Positions 55,184 through 63,943 of a DNA stretch of 64,000 bases are shown in pieces (within the stretch, counting starts at the first letter, position 1; each line of letters starts with the position of its first letter). The stretch comes from Hondaea fermentalgiana (lineage: Eukaryota; Sar; Bigyra; Thraustochytrida; Thraustochytriidae). The translations under genes were made by a program, and so were the position numbers. The notes beneath the pieces are model-generated. The model did not search any database. It was given only the letters and a program-made list of their open reading frames with translations, and was not told where the DNA came from. The stretch is taken from positions 256,586-320,585 of the forward strand of contig NPFB01000003.1 of the NCBI GenBank assembly GCA_014084085.1, written 5' to 3'.

Positions 55184-58024
55184 CTAAGGTGCCTTGGGTG
55201 GCTCCGCGCCACCACCCGCAGCGGCGGCGGCCTTGGCCTTTTTACGTTTTTCGAACTCCTCCATCTTCTTCTTGCGCTCCTCGGCGGCGCGTTCAATCTT
55301 TTCTTGCATCTTTTGACGATTCTCCTCCTCTTGGCGCTGAATGTCCTCGAGGATCGAGTCGCGGTACTCGTCAAAACCGCCTTCCCACTCGACGACAGTC
55401 TTGTTCTCCAACACCCAGAGGCGGCACTCGGTCTCCACAATGACACGCTCGTCGTGCGAAATAAGAATGACTGCACCTTCAAAGTTGTTGATGCCGTCGA
55501 TGAGAGCCTCGACGGACTCCAAATCGAGATGGTTAGTGGGCTCATCCAGACAGAGGATGGACGGGCGCTGCAGCGCCATGTTCGCAAAGACAACGCGACT
55601 CTTTTGACCTCCCGAGCAGTTCATGAGCTTGATTACGTGAGCCGAGCCCTCGAGACCGAATCGGCCGAGCGTGTTGCGCGCTTCCTGATAGGTAATGTTG
55701 TGAATGCGCCGCAAAAAGTCCACTGGGGTCTCGGCTGCAGGGAGAACGTCAAGAAAGTGCTGGTGATACTTGGCAATCCGCACACCACGGTTGATCTTGA
55801 CCTCGCCCTTGGTCGGCTCCAAGTCGCCCACAAAGAGCTTCATGAGCGTACTCTTTCCGATACCGTTGGCGCCGACGATGGTGATGCGCGAGTCCTTATC
55901 GATACCGAAAGAGAGTTTCTTGAAGAGAGTCTTGCCGCCAGGATACTTGAAGGCGACGTCCTCGACAGAGATGTAGTTGCCCTGAAGCTCAATCTCAGGC
56001 TCGGGAAAGTCAAAATTGACCACGTAGTCTTTGGGGCGCTGCAAGAGCTGACGATCTGCCAGGGAGCCTCCGATGTTGCCACCAGCATCATCGTCGCCGC
56101 CAGCGCCCTTCTTCTTGCGCGCCCCGCCGCCCTCGCGCTTCTTCTTCGCCGCGAGCTGCTCGGCAGCCTTTTTGTTGGTGACACCCTTCTTCTTCATAGA
56201 GCGCAGCTCCTTTTCTTGCTTCTCGTACTCCTTCTTGATCTTCTCCAAATAAATCTTGTGCTGATCCTCGAACTGGGAGTACGTGCCGCGGTAGTACTGG
56301 ATGCTGAGGTCCGCGAGACACATGATGTCGGTGCACACGGCCTCGAGAAGCGAGGAATCGTGCGAGACGAGAATAATGGTCTTTTTCCACTTTTGCAGCA
56401 CATCAGTGAGGTAGATGGCACTATTGAGATCGAGATGGTTGCTCGGTTCATCCAGCAGGGTCAGCGTGCGCTCGAGGAAGAGAGCGCGCGCAATGGAGAC
56501 GCGCATGCGCCAACCACCGGAAAAGCTCTTTGTTGGGGCGCGCAACATGTCCTGGGTGAATCCAAGACCCGTGAGCAGGGTGAGAGCCTTGGCTTCGGCG
56601 GCGTCGGAGTTGCGCAGCCGCAGCTCGTTGCTAATGTCCGAGAGTTCGTTGAAAAGGGCTTCGTGCTCTTCCATGGACATGTCGTCGGCTTCCTCGCGGT
56701 CGAGAATGGCCATGACTTCCTCCTCGCGCTTGAGAAGCTGAGTGCGCCTTGTATCGGCCTGAAGCACCATGTCGACGGCCGGGGTGTCGTCGGCTGGGAC
56801 CTCCTGGTCAACGTAGATGGTATCGATCTTGGGGGGGATCTCGAGTTCTCCGTTGGCAATGAGGCGCAAAAGCGTACTCTTACCGCCGCCGTTGCGGCCG
56901 ATGAGACCGTACTTGCGGTTCTCCGCAATCTTGAGCTCTGCGTTCTGGAAGAGAGTCTTGCCATAGGCACTCACGGTGAAGCTGGGAATGTTAATATCTC
57001 TTCCGTTCTCCCAAGCGTCGTCACGATTAATGGCGGTGGCTGAGACGGCAAACTCGGTGGGCTTGGACTTGATTTCGGACACGAGGCGCTCGCGCTCGTC
57101 TGCCTCTTGTGCCTCCTTGAGCTTGCGCCGCTCTTTGTTGCTCAGCTTGCCCTTCTTTCCGCGGCCCTTTTTGGCGTCACCTTCCGAGTCGTCGTCCTTG
57201 CTCTTGCTCTTGGATTTCGACGATTTCTTCGACTTGCTCGAGGCCTCGTCGGCATCATCATCGTTGGCATCCTCGTCGTCTTGGTCCTCGTCGCTGCCGC
57301 CCTTGCGAGACTTGCGGCTCGACTTTTCCTTCTTCTTTTTCTTTTCCTTTTTCTCCTTTTTACTCTTTTTCGACTTGGAGCTCTTGGTATCGTCCTCTTC
57401 CTCTTCCTCCTCGTCGTCGTCATCATCATCCATGTTGAGAGCCGCGAACGAGGTGGCGGCCTGCCCTGCGTCGTCGTCGTCGTTCTCATCCTGGGCTTCG
57501 TCTTCCGAGTCCTCCATCATGTCCAGAGCGCCGAAACCGCCAGCGGAGGCCGCCTTTTGCTTCTTCTTGTCCTTCTTGGACTGTTTTTTGCTCTTGTTAG
57601 ACTTTGGCGCCGGTGCCGCTTCTTCCTCGTCCTCTTCGTCCTCGGAGTCGTCTAGCGCGCCAAAGCCTGCTGCGGCGGCCTTGGGCTGGGGCGCTTCGTC
57701 CTCTTCCTCGTCATCATCATCATCATTATCGTCGTCATCATCCTCTGAGTCAAGAGCGCCAAAGCCACCAGACTTGGAATTGGTGTTGTCGTCGTCGTCA
57801 TCGTCGTTGTCGTCGTCATCGTCTTCGGTCTTCTTGGACTGGGTGTCGTCGTTGAGCTTGCCCTTTTTGGCAAGCTTGAGCATGCGTTTCTGCTTGCGCG
57901 AGAGCTTCTCGCCATTGCCCTCCTGGGCCTGCTCCTCCTTCTTCTTCTCCTGGGCCTGCTGCGCCTCGGTGTCGAGGTCGTCCAGGAAGTTCTTCCTGCC
58001 GCCCTTCTTCTTGCCCTTGCCCAT
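55184..58024 (-). CDS. ABCF1-like: ABCF-family ATPase (ABCF1/GCN20-like) with acidic GFGALD-repeat N-terminus
   Basis: A 946-residue protein with two ABC nucleotide-binding domains and no membrane segment, the ABCF class that works on ribosomes. Domain 1 has Walker A GRNGGGKST (376-384), the signature SGGWRMR (about 503) and Walker B LLDEPSNHLDL (about 525). Domain 2 has Walker A GANGIGKST (about 720), signature SGGQKSRV (about 804) and Walker B LCLDEPTNHLDL (about 827). The basic linker between the domains is typical. The first about 330 residues are Lys/Asp/Glu-rich with four copies of a (G/S)F(G/A)AL(D/N) motif (about 87, 120, 163, 192), each followed by acidic runs. The long N-terminal extension and the linker fit ABCF1/ABC50, which binds eIF2 and ribosomes. 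The ATG at 58024 (MGKGKKKGGRKNFLDDLD) is the only one upstream of the basic motif. Confidence 0.92.
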   Translation of the reverse strand: MGKGKKKGGRKNFLDDLDTEAQQAQEKKKEEQAQEGNGEKLSRKQKRMLKLAKKGKLNDDTQSKKTEDDDDDNDDDDDDNTNSKSGGFGALDSEDDDDDNDDDDDEEEDEAPQPKAAAAGFGALDDSEDEEDEEEAAPAPKSNKSKKQSKKDKKKQKAASAGGFGALDMMEDSEDEAQDENDDDDAGQAATSFAALNMDDDDDDEEEEEEDDTKSSKSKKSKKEKKEKKKKKEKSSRKSRKGGSDEDQDDEDANDDDADEASSKSKKSSKSKSKSKDDDSEGDAKKGRGKKGKLSNKERRKLKEAQEADERERLVSEIKSKPTEFAVSATAINRDDAWENGRDINIPSFTVSAYGKTLFQNAELKIAENRKYGLIGRNGGGKSTLLRLIANGELEIPPKIDTIYVDQEVPADDTPAVDMVLQADTRRTQLLKREEEVMAILDREEADDMSMEEHEALFNELSDISNELRLRNSDAAEAKALTLLTGLGFTQDMLRAPTKSFSGGWRMRVSIARALFLERTLTLLDEPSNHLDLNSAIYLTDVLQKWKKTIILVSHDSSLLEAVCTDIMCLADLSIQYYRGTYSQFEDQHKIYLEKIKKEYEKQEKELRSMKKKGVTNKKAAEQLAAKKKREGGGARKKKGAGGDDDAGGNIGGSLADRQLLQRPKDYVVNFDFPEPEIELQGNYISVEDVAFKYPGGKTLFKKLSFGIDKDSRITIVGANGIGKSTLMKLFVGDLEPTKGEVKINRGVRIAKYHQHFLDVLPAAETPVDFLRRIHNITYQEARNTLGRFGLEGSAHVIKLMNCSGGQKSRVVFANMALQRPSILCLDEPTNHLDLESVEALIDGINNFEGAVILISHDERVIVETECRLWVLENKTVVEWEGGFDEYRDSILEDIQRQEEENRQKMQEKIERAAEERKKKMEEFEKRKKAKAAAAAGGGAEPPKAP

Positions 58025-58954
58025 CTTGCCGCTGTCGCTGTCTGTCGCAGTCGCTCTCGCCGCGCCCGGCTTGCTCCCCTCGTCCGTCTCGCGCTCGCGC
58101 TCGCGCTCGCGCCGCCGCGGCTTCGCAGCCACCAAAAGTTGGCAGATCGCCTCGCCTCGCTGCGCCCTTGCGCGCGGAACTTCGCGCCGCCGTGCTGCGC
58201 GGGGGAGAAGCCCCGCCGCGCGCCGTGCCGAGCGCCTCGCGCCGCGCCGCCGTCGTCCGGCTCGCCGCGCGTGCCGCCCTCGACCTGCCGCGAACTTGCT
58301 TTGCCTTGCCTGGGCTCTCTCTCTGCGCTTCTCGCCGAGGCTCGTAGGCAGCGTGCGCGCTGCCTAACACTGTTGAACAACCACCTCAGAATGAATGAAT
58401 GAATGAATGAATGAATGACCATGGTGAATGAATGAATGAATGAATGAAGGAAGGAAGGAAGGAAGGAAGGAAGGAAGGAAAGGACGACCTCGCCTCGCCG
58501 CGACAGAGAGTTCGTACTGTACGATGCTTGCCGCACGGCCGGTCAAACAATTGTGGAGAGTGAGAGGCGTGGATCAAGTGCGCCATGCGTCGATGCTTCA
58601 AGTCTTTCGCTTGAGAAAACAATCATGGCATGAGCCAATTTCCGAGCTTGCGGCTGGTCGTTTGGACAAAGAAGCACGATGAAGGAGTTCATGAATCTTA
58701 GGTATCAAGCTCATCTACGTCTGAAAACGAGTAGGCCTAGGCCTACACCACGATCAGGCATCCATCTCTTCCGCGTCGCTTCGAGCCGCCCAACCTTTGC
58801 AATGACTCTTATTACAACAACAAAGCGGCAGTTCTTCAAACGTTCCGCAGAGGTTCCATGGCCGCTCGGCGCACGTGAACAAGCAAACCTTGGCCCTTGG
58901 CCAAGGACGAGGCGGCTTCAAGTCTCGATCGATATCTGCGGTTGCTCGGAGAAG
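58025..58954. other. Divergent promoter region with GAAT/GGAA repeats and TAGGCCTA element
   Basis: Holds an ATGA/TGAA tract at about 58390-58447, a GGAA tract at about 58447-58481 and TAGGCCTAGGCCTA at 58732-58745. No gene supported; the plus frame from 58679 is the in-frame leader of the TPR gene. Confidence 0.45.
58390..58481. repeat. (TGAA)n and (GGAA)n tetranucleotide microsatellites
   Basis: Two adjoining tetranucleotide tracts: TGAA units with a short CCATGG interruption, then GGAA units. Confidence 0.9.
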
Positions 58955-60331
58955 ATGGGGCGCGGTGCAGGAACTCGCGCGGCATGGAGACTTGTGCTTC
59001 TTTTGCTCGTGGCATCTGTACGGGCCACAAGGAGGTTCGTGAACGTGAACGGTGCCGTGGAGGCCGCAGACGACGTAACGCGGGCCAACGTTCTGCAATC
59101 ACCACGTGCACCGGTGGCTTGCGATGACACCGCCGTTGGCGACACGTGCGCGACCCTTTCGAAAAGCAGAATCGACATGGAGACTCTCATGGATGCGGGC
59201 TTTATCGAAATGTACGCCTCGAGCGTGTCGGCACCTCTGGCAAAGGGTTATGGGACAGTTGGCACCGATCGCTCATCGCAGCGTGGGGGGCACAATGGCA
59301 AAAGCAATTTTGCCTTTGCAAAGCGACGCGATGAAGATCGTTCTGGTCTCGACCTGCAAAACGGCCGTGCCAACCCCCTGTCAGCCAGAGCTGATGGTAG
59401 CGCCAAAGTTGAAGATCTCTCGCTCGCCGAGGAGGCATACTTGTACGATGACGTCTTTCTAGAGGACGGCACGGTGCTAAACGAAGACGATTTCCCGACA
59501 GTGGAGCGCCACAAGTCTCGCACAGGCTGGGACGAGCCCTCGTGGGATGCACTCGAGACGCAGTGGGATGATTTGCCCGGAATTTCGCGCCGCGCAGAAC
59601 ACCTCCCGGGCTTTACCGAACCAGAGTCAGAGAAGCGGTTGATTGGTGGCATGAAACCATCACTCGTTCGCGACGCCATGCAGCGTAAGCTGCTTGAGCT
59701 TGGACGGGGAAATCCAATCATGTTTGGAACATGGGGTCACCTTGGTAACGCCTTTCGCCTTATGGGCGAGTCGCACGCAGCTGTGCAAAGCTTGCGTCGC
59801 GCTCTATACCTGAAGCCAGATGACAAGGACGCGTTGACGCACTTGGCTATTGTCCTTCGGGACGCAGGTTATACCGCTGACGCAGCCAAGATATTCCAGT
59901 ACGTCATATCGCTTGGGTCCGCGACAGCATTGGTGCATTATCTTCTTGGGAACCAATTGATCGAACTCGGTGAACCCGAGGCGGCATTGGCAAACTTTCA
60001 GATTTGTCTCCAAAAGAAGCCAGACTTTAAGCCTGCTGCTCAAAGACTGCAGGATTTGCGCGCTCTCATGCGACAGGGCTCGGGCTCAACGTCTGCATCT
60101 CCTAATAAAGGTCCCAGCCATGGTGGCGCTGATGGCGGCAGCATTTTCTTAAAGGGAACGAGCAACGGCGGCGACCCCGTGGGGCTCGGCTCTTCCACAA
60201 ACGATGGCTTAATAACTCTCGAGGACGTCGGGATTGTTCTACTTGTTGGAATTGTTGTATTTGGTCTGGCAGCCTTTGTTGTGCGCCGCAAGGCAGAGCG
60301 CAGCCGGGGCCGAAGAAAGGGAAGCAAGTGA
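58955..60331 (+). CDS. TPR membrane protein, TTC17-like
   Basis: A 458-residue type I membrane protein candidate. It has an N-terminal hydrophobic signal peptide (residues about 1-25, GTRAAWRLVLLLLVASVRAT), a luminal region rich in acidic residues, TPR repeats at about 230-350 (GTWGHLGNAFRLMGESHAAVQSLRRALYL, and GNQLIELGEPEAALANFQICLQKKPDFKPAAQ) and a single C-terminal transmembrane helix (about 425-443) with a short basic tail (RRKAERSRGRRKGSK). The GNAFRLMG-type and HYLLGN-type phrases recall TTC17-related proteins. The 92-residue upstream open extension (58679) has no signal-like character, so the ATG at 58955 was chosen. Confidence 0.7.
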   Translation: MGRGAGTRAAWRLVLLLLVASVRATRRFVNVNGAVEAADDVTRANVLQSPRAPVACDDTAVGDTCATLSKSRIDMETLMDAGFIEMYASSVSAPLAKGYGTVGTDRSSQRGGHNGKSNFAFAKRRDEDRSGLDLQNGRANPLSARADGSAKVEDLSLAEEAYLYDDVFLEDGTVLNEDDFPTVERHKSRTGWDEPSWDALETQWDDLPGISRRAEHLPGFTEPESEKRLIGGMKPSLVRDAMQRKLLELGRGNPIMFGTWGHLGNAFRLMGESHAAVQSLRRALYLKPDDKDALTHLAIVLRDAGYTADAAKIFQYVISLGSATALVHYLLGNQLIELGEPEAALANFQICLQKKPDFKPAAQRLQDLRALMRQGSGSTSASPNKGPSHGGADGGSIFLKGTSNGGDPVGLGSSTNDGLITLEDVGIVLLVGIVVFGLAAFVVRRKAERSRGRRKGSK

Positions 60332-60715
60332 GATGAAGATGAGATGGTGCGTTCCTTGGGCCCAAGCTCAATGCTCCGACGTATCCCTGCGTTTCACTTC
60401 AATAGATAGAGACAGAGATCAACGTAGTACGAAGGAAAGAAAGGAGGCAAGGGGTCAAGTCGAACATGGAGAAAGAGAAAGGAATGATAAAATAAATAAA
60501 AGTTCTAAATGAAGACGGTTCAGAGGAGGGGCCAAAGACGATGTGAGACGCGCACGAACCGCGCATATGTACAGGGGGCGGCCTCGAGCACACCCTCCCT
60601 CTTGGTCAACCTCGTACGGGTGTCGCTTACTCGGAGCATGGAGATGCGATGCGATGCGATGCGATGCGATGCGATGCGATGCGATGCGATGCGATGTGAG
60701 ACGTTGGCTTGCCTG
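60332..60715. other. Convergent intergenic region with pentanucleotide repeat
   Basis: About 380 bases between the TPR gene and the Fis1-like gene stops, containing the GCGAT repeat at 60643-60696. No gene. Confidence 0.5.
60643..60696. repeat. (GCGAT)n pentanucleotide repeat, about 10.8 copies
   Basis: A perfect five-base unit repeated for 54 bases between two convergent genes. A five-base unit is rarer than di- or tetranucleotide repeats. Confidence 0.95.
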
Positions 60716-61624
60716 CTAGTTCGAGGGAGCGCCGCGCGTCCAGAGAATAGCTGGGACGACCATGCCAATGGTGACAAAGACACCCAGAGCACCGCGACCG
60801 AGACGAGCATACGTGACAGCCTTGCGAAGACGATGGGTGCGTTCACACACTGTATCGGTGAGCAGTCCCTCGGCGGCCTGAAGAAGCTTGTCGCAGGTAG
60901 CTAGCGCAGGGGTGTAATCCCCTAGGCGGTAGTACGCAAGGCTAATGTAATAAAGACACTCAACGGGCATGAGCGACTCTTGCATCGGCTCATCCGCAAA
61001 GCCAAGTCCACCACGGGAGTCCACCGAGATACGTCGCGTGAGCACGCGCGCTGGATCCTCTGGGATGTCGGTGTCAAAGCCTGGGGTCACTGGCTCGGGC
61101 TCGGCGGCGTCTTGGTCTTCGTCCTCCCCGGCATCGCTCCAGGGGGTCTTTTCGAATCCGTCGTCGTCGTCGTCGTCGTCGTCAGTATCCCCCTCGCCGC
61201 TGTGGGAGTCAAAGTCATCCACGTCGACATCCTGGTCTGTGGCATCACCGTCGTCCGGGTTGACAGACCTGAGGAGAACGTAGCCGTCCTCCACCACGGG
61301 TTCGACGCCCTCTAGATGGTTACCGCGTTGCGCGAAGCGCACAGGTGCATGCGGGAGTTCGTCACTCACCGGGATGCTCTTGGGGGTGATGGGCTGCGTC
61401 GACGGTGGTTCGTGCTGCAGATGCGCGTAGAGTTCCTCGAGCAGTTCGATGCCGCGGCGCGTCAGGCCGCGGCTGGCGCTGCAGCACAGCAGACTTCCGT
61501 AGCGCAGCTTGCACAAGTGCGAGGCGTGCTCCTTGCGCAGCTCGCAGTCGTACTCCGCCTTGAGTTTCTGTAGAAACTCCGTCGTGGCCAGCGCCTCCGC
61601 GTTGGCAAGTTCCTTGGCAAACAT
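60716..61624 (-). CDS. FIS1-like: Fis1-like mitochondrial fission protein with large acidic insertion
   Basis: A 302-residue protein against about 150 in typical Fis1. The first TPR half (residues about 14-71, LCKLRYGSLLCCSASRGLTRRGIELLEELYAHL) and the second (about 220-258, VECLYYISLAYYRLGDYTPALATCDKLLQA) match the two Fis1 TPR motifs. A C-terminal transmembrane helix (about 277-296) and a short basic/polar end give the tail anchor. Between the halves sits an acidic insert of roughly 148 residues (about 72-219) with long Asp/Glu runs. Fis1 anchors in the outer mitochondrial and peroxisomal membrane and recruits dynamin-like GTPases (family knowledge). The first ATG is at 61624; a few codons upstream there is only a GTG. 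Confidence 0.75.
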   Translation of the reverse strand: MFAKELANAEALATTEFLQKLKAEYDCELRKEHASHLCKLRYGSLLCCSASRGLTRRGIELLEELYAHLQHEPPSTQPITPKSIPVSDELPHAPVRFAQRGNHLEGVEPVVEDGYVLLRSVNPDDGDATDQDVDVDDFDSHSGEGDTDDDDDDDDGFEKTPWSDAGEDEDQDAAEPEPVTPGFDTDIPEDPARVLTRRISVDSRGGLGFADEPMQESLMPVECLYYISLAYYRLGDYTPALATCDKLLQAAEGLLTDTVCERTHRLRKAVTYARLGRGALGVFVTIGMVVPAILWTRGAPSN

Positions 61625-62544
61625 CGCGGGCGCAGCAACGCTCACAGGCGTCTCGTAGATCCTCTCGTCGCGTATCGCGGCGCCAAGACGCCTCGCCGTC
61701 GTCAGCCTGACAGATAGTCAGACAGACAGACAGCTCGTGCGGCACGGTGCGCTCGTCCCGTCCCGTTCCGTTCCGCTGCACGCCTTCCGCCCGCCCTCAC
61801 TCGAGGCCTGGCCTGGCCTAGCCTGGCCTGGCCGGCTCGCCCGCTTGCCCGCCCGCTCGCCGCTGCCGCGCACGAGGTCGACCCGCTCGATCGTGGTCTG
61901 CGCGTACGTGCGTACGTACCTCCGCCCGGGGGTGGGTGGGACGCTTTTGCGCACCTACGTCAGCTGTCGCAGGACACGGCCTCGAGGTCGAGGTCGAGCT
62001 TGCCGGCGAGCTCGACTGCGACCGATCAACGTCGCGAGCGCCGCCTTCGGCCCTCGCCCGCGCGCCGGTGCTCCGCGCGGGACCGGGGGAGGGCGGGGAG
62101 GAGCCGCCGCCGGAGAATGCCCGCGACGCAGCGCAGCGCGGAGACGGTCGTGTCGCGCGCGAGCTCGGGCTCTGCTCTCGCAGGCTGGACTCTTCTTCTC
62201 CTCCCTTTTCCTGCTCCCTCGCCAAGCTGGTCCGGCTGACTATACTATCTATAACTGGGCACCCAATTCAAAACCTCGACAAACCGCGGTTCCTTCCGCG
62301 CGGTTCCTTCCGCGCGACCGCACGGCCCGCGGCGCGACGCGGCCTGCCTGCCTGCCTGCCTGCGGCGCGCTGCGCGGCGCTGCGCAGCGCGGCCTCGCGG
62401 CGGCGGGGTTGGGGAGCGGGTGTCTCGCGGACCGCCTGCCTGTCTGTCTCGCGGTCTCTCTCCGTCGGGGAGGCAGTTGTGTTGTGAGTCTGCTGGGGAG
62501 TGCGCACAGCGACGACGTCGTGGACCCGCTGCGCTCGCTGGCGC

Positions 62545-62576
62545 GCGAGCGAGCGAGCGAGCGAGCGAGCGAGCGA
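62545..62576. repeat. (GAGC)n tetranucleotide repeat
   Basis: About eight GAGC units in noncoding sequence. Confidence 0.9.
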
Positions 62577-63402
62577 AAGCAGGACAGAAGAAGCGCCGGA
62601 GGTGGCGTCGGAGGCCGAGGCGGATGTGGCGGTGATGTGCGCTTGGGAAATGTGGAATTGTGGAGGAGGAGGAGGAGGAGGAAGAGGTTGGCGTGGCGCG
62701 GAGGAGAGAGAGGTAGTGTGGTCTTCGGTTGATGTTCTCAATTTTTGGGGGTTTTGTTGTCTGGGAGGGGGGAAGGGGGAAGAGAGAAGAATGATTGTCG
62801 TGGGTCTGATGGTGCGCGGGAAGCTGAAAAATGCATCAGTGACACGCAAAAGGCAATGCAGGGTCAAGTTATCGCTGTCAAAACTTGAAGAGCCCAATCT
62901 TTGCTCTTCTCGAGTAGAAATGATGCATACTAAATACTTGTGTCTCTTCTGAAGAAAACGCACCAAAGACTTGGAAAAGGTAGTAAAGAATCAAACCTGC
63001 CGATCGCAGTCAAGGCTTGCAGAACCGAGTTTGTTCTTTCCAAGTGTACCACTTGTCACATTTGGTTTCTTCGGATCCCTCTCGGATCTGCTGCTGCAGG
63101 GTGTGGCAGCACAGACTGACGCAGACGAGTCCGAGATCCCACGTTCACAGTTTTTGCCTGGCCACAAGCGTAAGCGGGCTGGGCTCACTCGCCCGCCCCT
63201 TCACAATCTTAAATTCTGATGGTCTTCTAGGCCTAGACCTACGGTAATAATGACGAAAATGATGATGATGATGATTGATGATGATCTTCACAGGCCAAGG
63301 CCAAGGCCCAGGCCTACTGCCGTCAGTGCCGTACTTTGTGGGCTGTGAGTCAAGTGATTTCTTATGCGCACCACATCTTGCAATGATGAAGATTTACTAC
63401 AT

Positions 63403-63423
63403 TAGGCCTAGGCCTAGGCCTAG
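63403..63423. promoter_or_regulatory. TAGGCCTA palindrome cluster
   Basis: TAGGCCTAGGCCTAGGCCTAG is three overlapping copies of the palindrome TAGGCCTA, about 135 bases before the last gene's start. The same element recurs at other divergent gene starts in the window. Confidence 0.4.
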
Positions 63424-63557
63424 TCACTGTTTAGGCCTACCTAGTAGACATCATTCGCCGCCCGCTGCACGAGCGCGGGTCCGCGAGTGCGGGAAAGCGA
63501 GCGCGGAAGCGCGGCGGGCGTCAAGCGCACGCCCCCCTCGCGCGCGCGCACGAGAAA

Positions 63558-63943
63558 ATGCTGGCCTTTGGCAGATTCTCGGCGGAGGAGGTGCGTGACA
63601 TCTCGGCTGGCGATCATCCCGCGGTGAAGGCAGCGCTGCAGCGCAAGTCGCGCGCCGCCGCCGCTGCCGCCGCGGCCACGAGCGCGAGCACGAGCGCAGG
63701 CCCCGGCGCTGCGCAAAATGGCGCGCCTACGAAAGCACAGACGAATCGCGCAGCAGCAACAGCAGCCGCCACAGCGGCGAACGACAGCGGCCCCGCCGCT
63801 GCTCCCGTCTCGGTGTGGCACAAGCCCCACAAGCTCCTTGTGACGCAGCCTCCCGCGGCGGCCACTGCGCCTGCCGCCGTCCAACCTTCGCAGCAGAAAA
63901 CGACGCCCCAGGTCGTGCAACAAGAACCCGTCCAGGCTGCCCA

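Larger units (their letters stand above)
61625..63557. other. Long divergent promoter region with GAGC repeat and TAGGCCTA elements
   Basis: About 1.9 kb upstream of both the Fis1-like and the polyglutamine gene. GC-rich to about 62600, with a GAGC tract at 62545-62576 and a GGA tract near 62660-62683, then more AT-rich. Clusters of TAGGCCTA lie at 63228-63242, 63403-63423 and 63432-63439. No gene with domain support was found. Confidence 0.45.

Noticed and set aside
55112..57043. Long plus-strand frame of 643 codons opposite the ABCF gene
   Set aside because: It is antisense to the well-supported ABCF gene and its leucine/valine-rich sequence reflects the reversed Lys/Asp/Glu codons.
61737..62952. 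Plus-strand frames upstream of the polyglutamine gene
   Set aside because: Arg/Ala-rich sequence from CCTGGCC and GAGC repeats without domains; consistent with promoter and leader.
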